Positions 11,171 through 22,870 of a stretch of 64,000 nt of DNA are shown in pieces. Each line of letters starts with the position of its first letter. The stretch's first letter is position 1. A program made the position numbers and the translations under genes. The stretch is from Gossypium raimondii (lineage: Eukaryota; Streptophyta; Magnoliopsida; Malvales; Malvaceae). The notes under the pieces are model-generated. The model had not been told where the DNA came from and searched no databases. It saw only the letters and a list, made by a program, of their open reading frames with translations. The stretch is from assembly GCF_025698545.1 (NCBI RefSeq), contig NC_068570.1, forward strand, positions 53,897,924 through 53,961,923, given 5' to 3'.

Positions 11171-13560
11171 TGTAACATTCCATACCCGATCCGATCGTCG
11201 GACCAGAGCTACGAAATGCTACAACAGTCATCGAAGCAGATAACATTCAATATAGGCTTTAAAATTCAATTAAACAATACAACATTTCATAATCCATGCA
11301 TAATATGATTTACAAATTAAACTGAGTCTCAATCGAGCTTACAAAAGTTCTTAAGTTGACCCGAGAATAATTAAGGATCAATCTGAAACTTTTTCAAAAT
11401 TAATGGAAATTTTTTGCAAACATGAGTTACACGACCGTGTAACTCATTGTGCCCATATAGAATTAATTTTTCATGCTTCAATAGTCACACGATCATGTCA
11501 CACGACCGTGTCTCAACCCGTGCGTATCACACGGCCATGTGACCAAGCCGTGTAACAATCGGAAACCATGTGATTTTTAATACATTCTACTTTCAGTGGT
11601 CACACAGTTATGTCACCAATCCGTGTGGACACACGGCCATGTGCCAAACCGTGTGATACATAAACATGACATTTTGTACATAATTCAATTCAATCTTGTA
11701 ACACATCAACTAATGCAATTAATCTTAACTCAAACCTACACAAAAACATCCAATTGGTACCCAAAGTACAAAAATTCCGTCCATTCCTTCAATTCATGTC
11801 AATTTAGGCTAAAACTACCTATAAATACCATTTGCCTTTTAACACATTCATGTCCAGTCATACCATATTCATAACAAAATGCCATTTTAACCATCAAGAA
11901 TAACATGATCAAAACATGAAATACACACATTCATGCATATAGTTTACATTTATCCCAACACTAAAATTTCATATAGAGACCAAAGCAACATGTCTCAAAA
12001 TCAACATACATACACAACGACACCTATGTACATGTCATACATAATCTAGCCAAAATGAACAAAAGTCTACCGAAACTTGAGAAGGATAGTGTGAGCTTTG
12101 GTATGATCCGGTCCACTCGATCTCAACTGTCGATCTACAAGGATAAGCAACATGAGCATACTAATACTAAGTAAATTCTTACGGAAATTTAACTTAACTT
12201 ACCTTGATATTAAACAATGCAAATAATTGAAACATATGGCACAAAGCATGTTATAAACCTTGACATCCTTATACAATTTACACCACAAATCCCATGATTA
12301 ATGCATTACATAAATACATCATATCAAATGTCATATGATTTTATTCATACACAAATAATCATACCATTCAATACAAGCTCATCATACAACCTTGTAAATA
12401 ACATCTTTTTTATTCATTACCTTTCTATTTTGTTAAACATTTTTGCCCGGAGAACTATAGTAAATTAAGGATAGACGAGACTTAAATTGCTCTCACGAGC
12501 TGGGGAGAGTTCGCAACACATGCAATATCTAAATCATCGATAAGATAACCAACCCCAATACATAGTACCTCCTATATTTATATGGCATGAAAGTCAACAC
12601 CGGTACCTAATACCTACTGTATGTATATGACATGAAAGTTGACACCGATACATAATACTTGTATGTATACGGCATGATAGCCAACACTAGTACATAGTAC
12701 CTATTATATATATAGCCTAATTGTTTACTAAGTTCTCTCGGGCCACAAATATGTTTCCAACCTTCTAAACTTTCATAACATTGCCATATACATGTAACAT
12801 GATTCAATTAACAATCCATGAATCTTCCATTCCAAATAACTATTTATTTCACTCGTTACTATTATCATACTTATACTAATTCAATCTCTGTAGTTGTATA
12901 CATGTTTTCATATTTCAAAAACAATCAAAACATATTTTAAACCGTGTAATATTATCATATACACATCATTCATTTATACAACAATTTCACGATCATTCAT
13001 TACCATACATCTATTCATATTTATCATATATTTCATATTTTACGATTTAATCTATTTGATGCCAAAAACTTTGTATATATATAACATTTCCAACTAACAA
13101 TAAAATAAAATAAAATAATGTAAATATATAAAAATTAATAAAGTAAGTCCATACGAACTTACCTGGAAATCGACAACTACAAAGTGTTGGGGACTAATCT
13201 ACACTCTCTTATATTTCTCGATTAACTTTCGATTGATTTAAATCTCGATCTATAATAATTTATTGCCAATTACCAGTACCATTTACTTTGCATATGACAA
13301 CTTAATTTTATTTTACATGATTTTCCTAAAATTTTGTATTTTATTCAATTTAATCCTTAAAACCGAAACTATAATAATTTTCACATTTAAGCCTCATTTT
13401 CACTCCAATTTCAATAACATCCTTTTTTCACCAAACCAAAATTCAATGAAATATTTTAATTAACTCGTAAATATTAATTAATAATATTTACAACCTCAAT
13501 CATCGAAAATAATATTTCAAAACCACCATTTTCAACACCACTAAAAATCGAGATGTTACA
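11171..13560 (+). mobile_element. solo LTR of a Ty3/gypsy-like element, 2390 bp, AAATT target duplication
   Basis: It begins TGTAACATTCCATACCCG and ends GAGATGTTACA, with the 5-bp direct repeat AAATT immediately outside both ends (11166-11170 and 13561-13565). No gag or pol is present, so this is an LTR left by recombination. Near the 5' end it holds several half-palindromes of the type 'cacacggccatgtg' and 'cacacgaccgtgt' (11420-11660), and further on a short tandem array. Orientation is taken from the TGTAACA...ACCCG head shared with two other LTRs in the window. Confidence 0.88.
12549..12716. repeat. four-copy tandem repeat (about 45-bp unit) inside the solo LTR
   Basis: Four diverged units each contain a form of 'ccaacaccggtacctaatac' followed by 'tatatggcatgaaag'. 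They lie wholly inside the solo LTR and look like an internal LTR minisatellite. Confidence 0.75.
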
Positions 13561-14250
13561 AAATTGATCAAACAAGTCATGGCAACTAAATAGGGACTTA
13601 AAATTTTCACAAATTTTTTCATTTTCTTTAAATTTTGTTTCTTTATTCTGTTATTCTTTTCATCCTTAATCTTTTTTTCTTTCTTTTTTTTTTCATTCAT
13701 TTTTTTTTCTATTCTCTTTCTCGTCCTCTTTCCTCATTTTCTTCCTTACCCAAATCGTTGTGGTTTGCTCTGATCACTCAACCTTTCCCAAATCCTAACC
13801 TAAACCAAATTCACAATACCCTAAACTCACATATCTAACAACCCACAAACATGTATACAACCATGAACCCAAAACCTCTTTGCAACCAATTTTGGGCCCA
13901 TCCTATGAAACCGGTGAAAAACTATAAAACAAAATAAGAAAAAACAAAGTAAAAAAGAGAGGGGGTGATTTATGTTCAAAAAATCCGGTTAAGAAAACAG
14001 TTTACTGTAATAGTAAAAGTTTAAAAATTTTCTAAACTCGGTTAGTTTGTGATATTTATAATAATATTTTACCAGAAATTACTTGTGTTTTATGCAAGAC
14101 GGATTTGAATCATTCTTGACTTTTAACCGAACGGCCTTCTCAGATATCCTCGTACTCTAAATTGCGCTGAGTGTGGGCTCAAGCAACATGAACTAAACAC
14201 AGAATCAAGAAACGGTTTTATTACTTTAGTCGGAAAGTAATTCTAAGAAA

Positions 14251-15722
14251 ATAAATTCTCACTACTTTCTGGAGAATAGCGATATATGAAAATTTGTGTA
14301 AATAACTCTACTAGTGTCATATATTTATAAAAAGATGAGATAATCCTAGTTGAATAAGAATTATACAAATAATATTTATTTAATAGAAAATACTACTCTA
14401 ATCCAACTAGGAGAGAGGTGGGCAACACGGCTAGTAAATATTACTAGAGTTGTCACCCCTTAATATGAGGGGAATTGGGTCTCTCTTGTATTGAGTCCAA
14501 TTTTATGTGCTTCTTAAACTTTTTACTCAACAGTTTATAATTTAATCAAACCCAATATTTTTTTCTATTTGCAAAATAAATATTATTTATTTAATTGATT
14601 TAATTAATTAAATTAGCTCAATTAATTTCCTAATTGAATAGTTTTTATATCAATTTTATTTCCGTTAAAGTCATGACAACTTTACTTTAAAAGTATGTAT
14701 GAGAAAATATATTTAATTTTCATAGTCAATGGATTCATAATGACAAATTAATTTAATTCTATTTTGAACTCCAATTATTTAGTTATAATTAATTAAATAA
14801 TAATTTGAAAACCTTAAATTAATTTTTAAGTCATTTCTATACTTAGTTGGAAAACACATTCATTTGTGAATGTGACCTATTTCTCTAACTTTGTTATGCT
14901 CATTCATTAATGTTCATTTGGTTTTACATGTAATTCATTTCTGGTTTCAACGAGCTAACGGAAGGACCGATTGGACATATATAATTATTACTTAAATAAT
15001 TTATAATTAAGTTCTAGTTTTTCGCCTATTTATTTAAAACTTATTTAGTCACGAAGTCATTCCATTATAGTATTATGAGTGGGCTCTCCCTAATTACATA
15101 TCATTACGAAAGCTATTTTAATAAGTGATCGTCCAATGACATTGTCATAAATGTGTTACCTCATAGAATATCTTTAATCTCTTTGAAATAAATCATTATC
15201 GTAATATAATCCTATTTTATCTCATAATAACTATTACATATTTTTTAATGAAAAGTCAATTACTATAAAATAGTAATAAAGTAAACGACATGTGGTCACA
15301 TTTGCTTTTCATCTATCATGTAATGTCGACGAAAGGATATCATTTACCCATTAGTTGGGTCATGAATTTCATTATTATGAATGATGCTGCATACTGTCGA
15401 AGTCGTATACCCCATGCACAAGCTTTTGATTCATTATCTATTTGAACTCAAGTTTTTACTTACATCAAAGTATACGAGTCACACATACATAGCTCATTAC
15501 CCACTTAAGATTAAGGTATGCCATACTATGAATGCCACAAGTAATTAAAATCATAAATGGATCTAAAATCTATTCTACTTGAGTCTTATTTAATGTACCG
15601 CCAATCTAATCAGTTCTGTTAATTATCAATTAAATAAAGTTCTACTAATTTTAAAATAGAATTATTACTTAAATCATACTCTAAGCATAAAATATATAGA
15701 AAAAAAGTTGTGATAATTATAA
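14251..15722. other. repeat-like non-coding region, not identified
   Basis: AT-rich sequence with scattered higher-complexity phrases such as 'gtgggctctccctaattacat' (near 15079) and 'gatgctgcatactgtcgaagtc' (near 15384) that read like LTR or untranslated retroelement sequence. I found no reading frame of note and no LTR ends or target duplication. Confidence 0.4.
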
Positions 15723-16350
15723 TCTATACGACTATATATATAAAAGGAAGGCCTTAGGGCTTTCCTTATTTGACAACCGCCTTACTCTTTTTTATTTTTA
15801 CACTGTTAACAATAATGGTTAATTTTTAACTTTGGTCTCTCTACTTTTTAATTATATAAAAATAGTTCAATTTCAATTCCAGTCCCTATATTATATTAAA
15901 ATTTGAGATTTGATCTTTATATTTGAATATTTTATATAATTTGGTACCTCGTCGTTTATAGTGTCATTAGTTAATCTAAATATTTTCTTCTAATTAAAAT
16001 GTTGATGTAAATTTAAAGAACTACTAACATTGTTACATTTTTTGTTAAAATTAAGTCTATTATAATGTCATTTTTGTGACATGATTATCAAGTGAGTAAT
16101 TTTAAAAAATAAATAAATTTAGAACGTTGCACCAATAAATTTAATCAAGCATTTTAATGATGTTAACAATGGACTTGAATTTTTAAATTAAAAAATACGA
16201 AACTAAATTCTTAAAAATAAAAAGGTGGACACTAAATTTCAAATATATAGAGAGTATAGAAACTTAGAGCATATTATAACCTTTAAATTTTAACTATTTA
16301 GTCTAAAAATACTTCATCTTACACAAAGCATGGGTTGAAAAACATACTAG
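15723..16350 (+). mobile_element. non-autonomous Helitron-like element, 628 bp
   Basis: The 5' end TCTATACGACTATATATATA (followed by AAAG) matches the usual plant Helitron start (TC, then an AT run ending AAAAG). The 3' end is ACATACTAG, i.e. the CTRR terminus. The element sits between an A and a T, as Helitrons do, with no target duplication. The expected 3' stem-loop is weak: only 'gcatgggttg' is visible about 12-20 nt from the end. No Rep/helicase is encoded. Confidence 0.5.
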
Positions 16351-17324
16351 TTATAGTTATAATTTATCATTATTAGTTAAAAATTTGACATAAACAAAGT
16401 TGTGTTAATTTTATTTAAAAATTTTGAATTAATAAGTTAATATATTTTAATTATATTCAATAATTTAAATAAGAAAAATTATTTTATGCTAATTATTGCA
16501 AAGTAAAATATTTTTAAAAACCTAATTAAATTATTAAACGAGTAAAATCAGACATTAAAAGCTACGATATATAAAAGTATAAGTTTAAAAACTTTTAAAC
16601 TGTCGATAATACCCTTATTTTCTATCATATTACTAAATTTACACTTAAAAATAATTATAATATTTAATTTAGAATTATTAGTTTGAAATTTTAAAATAAA
16701 ATAAAATTGTGATAACTATATATTTAAAAATAATAACAATTTAATAGAAGTTGTGATAATTGCACATTTAAAATAATTAGAATTTAAATGATAATTATTA
16801 ATTAAAAGAGTCGTGCTAGTAATTATAATTATATTGTAGGTTGAATATGTTAAAAATACTTTAATTATTATTATTTGACAATTTTCTATTATAATATTTG
16901 AATTGATAAATTAGTATATTTTAATTATATTCGATAATTCAAATAAAAATATCATTTTATATTAATTATTATAATTAAAATAAAATATTCTAAAATTAAT
17001 TAAATATTAAATAATATTAAATATAAAATAAAAATTCAAAAATGGTGATTGATTTATATGTACATATGAATAATAATTTTATAAATTAATGCAAATATAT
17101 TTTTATTATTCTATTGATAAATGAGATAATTTCTCGAAATGCTAAATCAAATCAGCCAACAACAAAGATATTAGTGATAATGACGTAAATAATAAACAGT
17201 AAAAGGGTGTTTTAGCAAAAAAGAACTTCCTGAATAAACCTTTAACATCAAAAACCCCTGGCACCGCCGCCCGCCTCCTTACTTCACTGTCTTCAATTGC
17301 GATTTCCCTTTTTTTCCGTTTACA
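16351..17324. repeat. AT-rich SAM50 upstream region with a diverged direct repeat
   Basis: 16422-16520 and 16896-17000 share a 95-100 bp block containing 'tatattttaattatattc', about 475 bp apart. The last 160 bp before the SAM50 ATG are GC-richer ('accgccgcccgcctcc') and are probably its 5' UTR and core promoter. No obvious TATA box lies within 100 bp of the start. Confidence 0.5.
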
Positions 17325-20300
17325 ATGTCAAACCCCGATTCTCTACCCGATGTGACTCCACATAAATCGAAACCCGACCCGGAACACCCAAAACCCTTCA
17401 ACACCGATGACATCGACGAAGAAGAAGAAGAAGACAGCGACGAGAACGACGTCGAATACGATGACGAGGACGCAAAGGGCGAGGTATTTGGAGAGCCGAA
17501 CCGCCTTAAACCTCAATCTCGAGAGGCTCAGTTCCGTTCGGAAAAACTCAAAATGGACTCGCTGCTCCAGCGAATGCAAAGCGGTCCGGTTTCGGTCCGA
17601 GTCCACGACGTGATCATCAAAGGGAACACGAAAACCAAGGACCACGTAATTGAAGCCGAGACGGAGGTGTTGAACAACGTTGGCTCGATGCAAGAGCTCT
17701 TAAAAGCGTCACAGATAGTGAATTTGCGGCTCCAAGCACTTGAAATATTTGATTCCGTGAAAATCACGCTCGATTCCGGCCCGCCAGAACTTCCTGGAAC
17801 TGCTAACGTGATTATCGAGGTTGTTGAGACAGCCAGCCCGCTTTCGGGACAGATTGGAGCTTATACGAAAGCGGAGGTGATTTTCTTTTCAATCTGATTT
17901 TTTGAAGCTTTATTTTTTCTTCTCTAATTTGCTTGTTTTGACTTATATGTGTTTTGGTTACTGAGAAATTTGGTGAAATTGTTGCAATGTGGGTTTTTAT
18001 ATACATGAGTTTAGTGTATGAGTAGTTGGAAGGTGGAACTAGGTTTGAGTTTCTGATAACTGAATTTGTTTAGTGTAATGTGGTAATTAGTTATGTTACT
18101 TTGACTCGTGCATGAGTGTCAGGTATGAGTATGTTTCGGGTACATGTATTATTCAAATTCTCTGAAGTTTTCATGTTGGACAGGGTATGTATTTGGAGGA
18201 TCATATCTCATACTCCGATCTAGATACATGCCGGGCAGATGTGGGTAGTTAAAGAGAAATGAAGAGTGGGAACAATGTAGATGATTTGATTTTGTGGAGA
18301 GGAACTCTTTTGTTTAAGCTGAACGTAGTATTAGGAATAATGACAATGCTAATGAATGAGAATATCGTGAGTTAGTGGATTTGCTGGAGTTTTTATCTTT
18401 ATTAAAGATTTAGATGGATAAAAGAGTAGAAACAATGCCCATTGAGTAAGCCTGCATATATGTAGATGTCAGATAAGTGTTTCCAGGGTCAGAATGAAGG
18501 TGCATTTTGTTCCATTTGTATGACATTTATGCACATGCATCTTATGTTATAGAGTTGCTTTCATAGGCTATATAGTTATGCATTTGGTCACTACATGTGA
18601 CCAACAAAATGTGATATCGAAAATAAACTAAAGACATATGCGTGATCGTAATGTTTGTACTAGTTTTGACTCAGAAAGTTCTGTTTCTCCTACATTTTGA
18701 TCACTCATTTTCTGTGAATTTATAAGTATGATACCTTGAATTCGGTTTTAAAGTTGTACAATGCTGTTGTAGGCTAGATCTTCCACAGTGGAAGGATCTC
18801 TCAAGTACAAAAACTTCTTTGGTTATGGGGATCTTTGGGATGGTTCATTGGCATATGGTTACGATCACTCAGCTGAGTTGAGCGCTGGTGTTTTTTTGCC
18901 GAGATTAAAAGGATTGGTAACACCTGTCACAGCACGAGCATACTTGCTATCCCAAGACTGGCTAAAGTTTTCTTCTTACAAAGAGCGATCGATGGGCCTT
19001 TCTCTTGGATTATTTTCTACTCCATATCATGATTTAGCATATAATCTTGCGTGGCGTACCTTGACAGATCCATCACAAATGTCATCAAGGTCCATAAGGA
19101 GGCAGCTTGGCCATAATTTATTTTCTTCTTTGAAATATACCTTTAAATTTGATAGGAGAAATTCAACAATGCGACCAACTCGGGGTTATGCTTTTGTTTC
19201 TACTACTCAAATCGGTGGCCTCACACCTGATAGCCGGAGCTTACGGTTTCTGCGGCAGGTATGAATTATGCATGCTTTTTGTTTACGTCCTAAGCGTTCT
19301 TGATTTTGTCTCACAATCACACATTTGAACTTGTTTGTCTGCATTGCTGTTTGTCATATTTTTGTTCTTTTCATTGAAATTTATGACAGGAGTTTGATCT
19401 TCGCTACGTTGTTCCTCTTGGATTTTATCATGCTGCCCTTAATTTTGGGGTTTCTGGCGGTGTTGTCTTTCCATGGGGGAATGGGTTCTCAAGTAGGCCA
19501 TCATCTTTGCCAGAAAGATTCTTCTTAGGTGGCAACATATCTCCGGTTTGTGCTTTAGGAGGGCCAACAGCATTGTGGGGATTTAAGACAAGGGGATTGG
19601 GACCGACAGAACCAAAAAGACAGGTTAACAATGAAAATGCCGATCCTTCTGGTGTGGATTTTCTTGGAGGAGACCTCGCTGTTACTGCTTTGGCAGACCT
19701 TTCTTTTGATCTTCCATTTAGGTGGTTTAGAGAAAAGGGAATCCATGCTCATGTGTTTGCATGTGCTGGTAATGTTGCTAAATTAACAGAGAATGAGTAT
19801 CGCAATATCTCTGTTCTGAAGTTCGTAGAGTCACTCCGAAGTTCAGTAGGTGTCGGACTTGTCGTTCCTACGAGTTTATTTCGTATGGAGGTTTGCTCTC
19901 TCTCTCTCTCTAATTATTTTCAGTCAAGCAATTGATAATTTGTTAGATGTTAGTTTTCTGTTTTATATAATTTTACTAATAATCTAATTAGGACTTTATA
20001 TTCTCTGAATATTCTATTATCGACGAGTTTTGATAATTAAACCAGGGCGGGGGGATTTGAACTTAGAAGAGGACCTCCTTATTCAGGAGAACATCAAGTC
20101 AAATAAAGGTTTTGACACTATGAAAGGATAACATAGTTGTAGATAATTTGACTGTTCACATAGGTCCCATTACGCCATTCATTTCAATCGGTGCTATTTT
20201 GTTAGAGAAATTGTTTGCTGAAAGTAATTAAGATAGGTTATTAAGATCCGTTTCTGGCTGAATTTCCATGCTCTATATAGATACTATACAAAGGATTGCT

Positions 20301-20626
20301 AATAGAGTTGATAGCTCAATGCCATTTTTCTCTATTTTTTCCATCGACTGTTTTGTGTGTGTTGACTTTCTTAACGAGAAAAAAGATGTGGTATGATCGA
20401 GTCAATTTGCTTGAGTTCTGTACAAGACTAATGACAGTTACTTTTGTCACCCCGGTTTCCCTTGTGTTTGTTTAGTGCTTTACATGAGTTTAGGAGTTGG
20501 CATTTTTATAGCTAACGTAATTTCTCCTCCCATCTGGTCCAGCTTAACTACTGCTATATACTGAAGAAGTTAGATCATGATCGGGCCAAAACCGGTGTTT
20601 GGCTTACTTTCTCCGCAGCATCATAG
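17325..20626 (+). CDS. SAM50: SAM50/Omp85 outer-membrane beta-barrel assembly protein
   Basis: Four exons, all phase 0: 17325-17876, 18773-19258, 19390-19890 and 20543-20626. They give 540 aa plus stop, close to plant SAM50 lengths. Residues 1-60 are acidic and disordered (a DEEEEEDSDEND run). A POTRA-like domain follows (about residues 88-170, with VRVHDVIIKGNTKT and FDSVKITLD). The rest is the Omp85 beta-barrel (about 180-540), ending in aromatic and glycine-rich strands (WLTFSAAS). Known family role: the core of the mitochondrial sorting and assembly machinery, which folds beta-barrels such as VDAC and TOM40 into the outer membrane; chloroplast OEP80 relatives are the main alternative. The acidic N-terminus followed by a single POTRA fits the plant SAM50 (At3g11070-like) type. 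Every junction is GT-AG and no frame is broken. Confidence 0.93.
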
Positions 20627-20726
20627 AAGTTTTGGACTTTATATTGGTGTCTGGCACAAGCGAAAACCGGTGTTTGGCATGCTTCCCCAGTTGCATCATA
20701 GCATTTCGGATCTTATATTGGGTGTC
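20591..20726. repeat. imperfect 75-bp tandem duplication over the SAM50 stop codon
   Basis: 61 bp from 'accggtgtttggc' at 20591 to 20651 (the last 11 codons, the stop, and the start of the 3' UTR) recur at 20666-20726 with about a dozen changes. Both units keep 'gcatcatag' at the stop-codon position. The second copy is untranslated. Confidence 0.8.
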
Positions 20727-21269
20727 AGCAGAATTTTGGAATCTAATCGATGTTGAATTGAGATTTTCATCGTTATTTTCTTTTCACCTGGAAAATAGGC
20801 CACATTCATCACAAATTGTATTTCATATTCCAGTTGCTACAATCTTTGAGAAGAAGCAACTTTTTGAGCCAAATTTCTCTGTAACCCATACAAGATAAGC
20901 TATGGGTTGATCTCAAACGTGAATCATTATTTTGTAATTTCGGTCGGATATTTACTGCCATTAATCTTAATAATTGTTATTAAAATTAGAAAAGGCATAA
21001 TATCACTATATTTAATGATTTCAAAGATTTTAATGTAATTGCAAGTTAAATTTTTTATCAACCATGGTTGTTGCTAAGAATAGAGGGCATTTAAGAATAG
21101 CTTACACCCTATACAACTTCCAGCACAACTTACGACCTTCAATGAGTTATTGCATGCCTGTCATGAATTCATAGAAATAGGGTAGCTTCTTGATTAAAAT
21201 TTGGGTAGCACCGATTCTTTCATTTTAAATAAATAAGCTATTTTATTAGACACTTCAGATAGGGTTATT

Positions 21270-21975
21270 TCTATTTTGTTTATTCAATGTTAATTTGATT
21301 ATCTCCGTTAAAGAAAATTGATTATACATTAAAATGTACAGATATTGACTTCAAATTTCATGTATTTCTCCATTTTCTTTTTCTTTAAATTTTGTTTCTT
21401 TTATTATGTTATCCTTTTCATTCTTCCTTAATCTTTTTTGTTCATTTGATTTTTTTTCTTTTCATTCTCTCCTACTCTTTTCCTCATCTTCTTCCTTACC
21501 CAATCTAAGTTTACTCCGACCACTCAATCCTTCAAATCCTAACCTAAACCAAATCCACAATACCCTAAATTTAAATATATAGCAACCCACAAACCTGCAT
21601 AAACCCATGAACCCAAAACCCCTTTGCAACCAATTTTTGGCCCAACCTGTGAAACCGATGGAAAATCAGAAAAAGGCAAAATAAAAAGAGAGGGAATAAT
21701 ATATGTTAGAAAAATTCGGTTCAGAAAACAGTAGAAGTTTAAAAAAATTAAACCGAGTTAGTTTGTGATGTTCATAACAATAAATTTTTACCAAAAAGGA
21801 CTTGTGCTTTGTGCGATACTGATTTGAATTGTTCTCGACTTTCAACCGAACGGTCTTCTTAGCTATCCTCTATCTCTAATTGTGTCAAGTGTGGTCTCGA
21901 GCAACACGAACCAAATACAGAACAAAAAAAGATTTTATTACTTTAGTAGAAAAGTAATTATGTGAATAGAAATAG
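21270..21975. repeat. dispersed repeat copy B (uninterrupted)
   Basis: Homologous to the interrupted copy at 11.1-14.25 kb and in the same orientation. Near 21287-21325 it reads straight through the point where copy A has the LTR insertion ('gttaaagaaaattgat'). The two copies differ at many positions, so the duplication is old. It encodes nothing recognisable. Confidence 0.75.
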
Positions 21976-22024
21976 GTAGAAAATAAATTGATAGACAAAT
22001 CGACGGTGACATGTGATGACTTCT

Positions 22025-22870
22025 AGTTTAATACAAAAATTAAAAAATCAGAAAAATTATAAAAATTAAAAATATCAAAAGAATATATAAATGATTAAAT
22101 GTTAAAAACTATGAAAATTGATATAAATATTATAAATATATAAAATAATCTAATAAATTATAAAATTAATAAAACATATTTAAAATTTTATAACAACGTA
22201 TTAAAATTCTATAAAAATTATAAAAAGTATTAAAATTAATATAAACTTATAAAAATTATAAAAACTTGAATTGGACCGGCTTAGTCAATTGAACTAATTA
22301 GATCAAAATCAGTAAGGTATCAGTCCAGAGAAAGTCATTAGATCGGTTGGCCTAGGAACCAGATTGTTGAACCGATTCTTTTAAATGTTTTTTTATTGTT
22401 TAATATTTTATTTAATTGAATTGGACAAACCTATCAAATTGGAAAATCGGTGGCCTGAGCGGTTCGACCACCGCTCCAGTCTTGAAAACCTTAGTTATAA
22501 TATTTCACTCTAACATATACTAATAGTTAAAAAATGGAATTTTGGCTTGATAAAAATATTAAAAAGTACAAAATCAATTCAACTGCCAGTTACTAGGTCA
22601 ACCGATCTAATGGCTTTACTTAGATTGGTGCCTTTGTCGATTTCAAGCTAACCAATCTAATTCAAGTTATATGATTTTTTTATAATTTTTTTTTAAGTTT
22701 ATATCAATTTTCATATTTTTATTATTTTTTAAGAATTCTAATAAGGTTTTTTTTTAAAAAAAATTAAATGAGTTTTATTAATGTAATTTATTAGATTTTT
22801 ATATTTTATAATATTCATAAAATCTTAATGATTTTTAAGATTTTTTATGGGAAAAATATTAGATTAAACC
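22025..22870. mobile_element. foldback/MITE-like element, about 0.85 kb
   Basis: The arms match in reverse complement over most of their length. Left 'gtcattagatcggttggcct' (about 22336) pairs with right 'aggtcaaccgatctaatggc' (about 22591). Left 'acttgaattggaccggctta' pairs with right 'aaccaatctaattcaagtta'. AT-rich outer arms also pair and end in GTTTAAT/ATTAAAC. The centre carries 'gagcggttcgaccaccgctc', itself a palindrome. No coding sequence and no clear target duplication. Confidence 0.65.

Larger units (their letters stand above)
11100..14250. repeat. dispersed repeat copy A, interrupted by a solo LTR
   Basis: 11130-11170 plus 13561-14250 align by eye with 21270-21975. Shared phrases include 'aatcctaacctaaaccaaat', 'cccatgaacccaaaacc' (written 'ccatgaacccaaaacc' here), 'gcaaccaattttgggccca' and 'ttttattactttagt'. 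Copy B is continuous across the position where copy A carries the 2.4 kb LTR, so copy B acts as an empty site. The family itself is unidentified and no protein is encoded. A proline/phenylalanine-rich frame near 13635-13838 is low-complexity and not credible. Confidence 0.75.

Noticed and set aside
13635..13838. Phe/Leu-rich plus-strand frame as a membrane peptide gene
   Set aside because: Comes from a CT-rich low-complexity tract in the dispersed repeat. The related copy at 21.4 kb does not keep it open.
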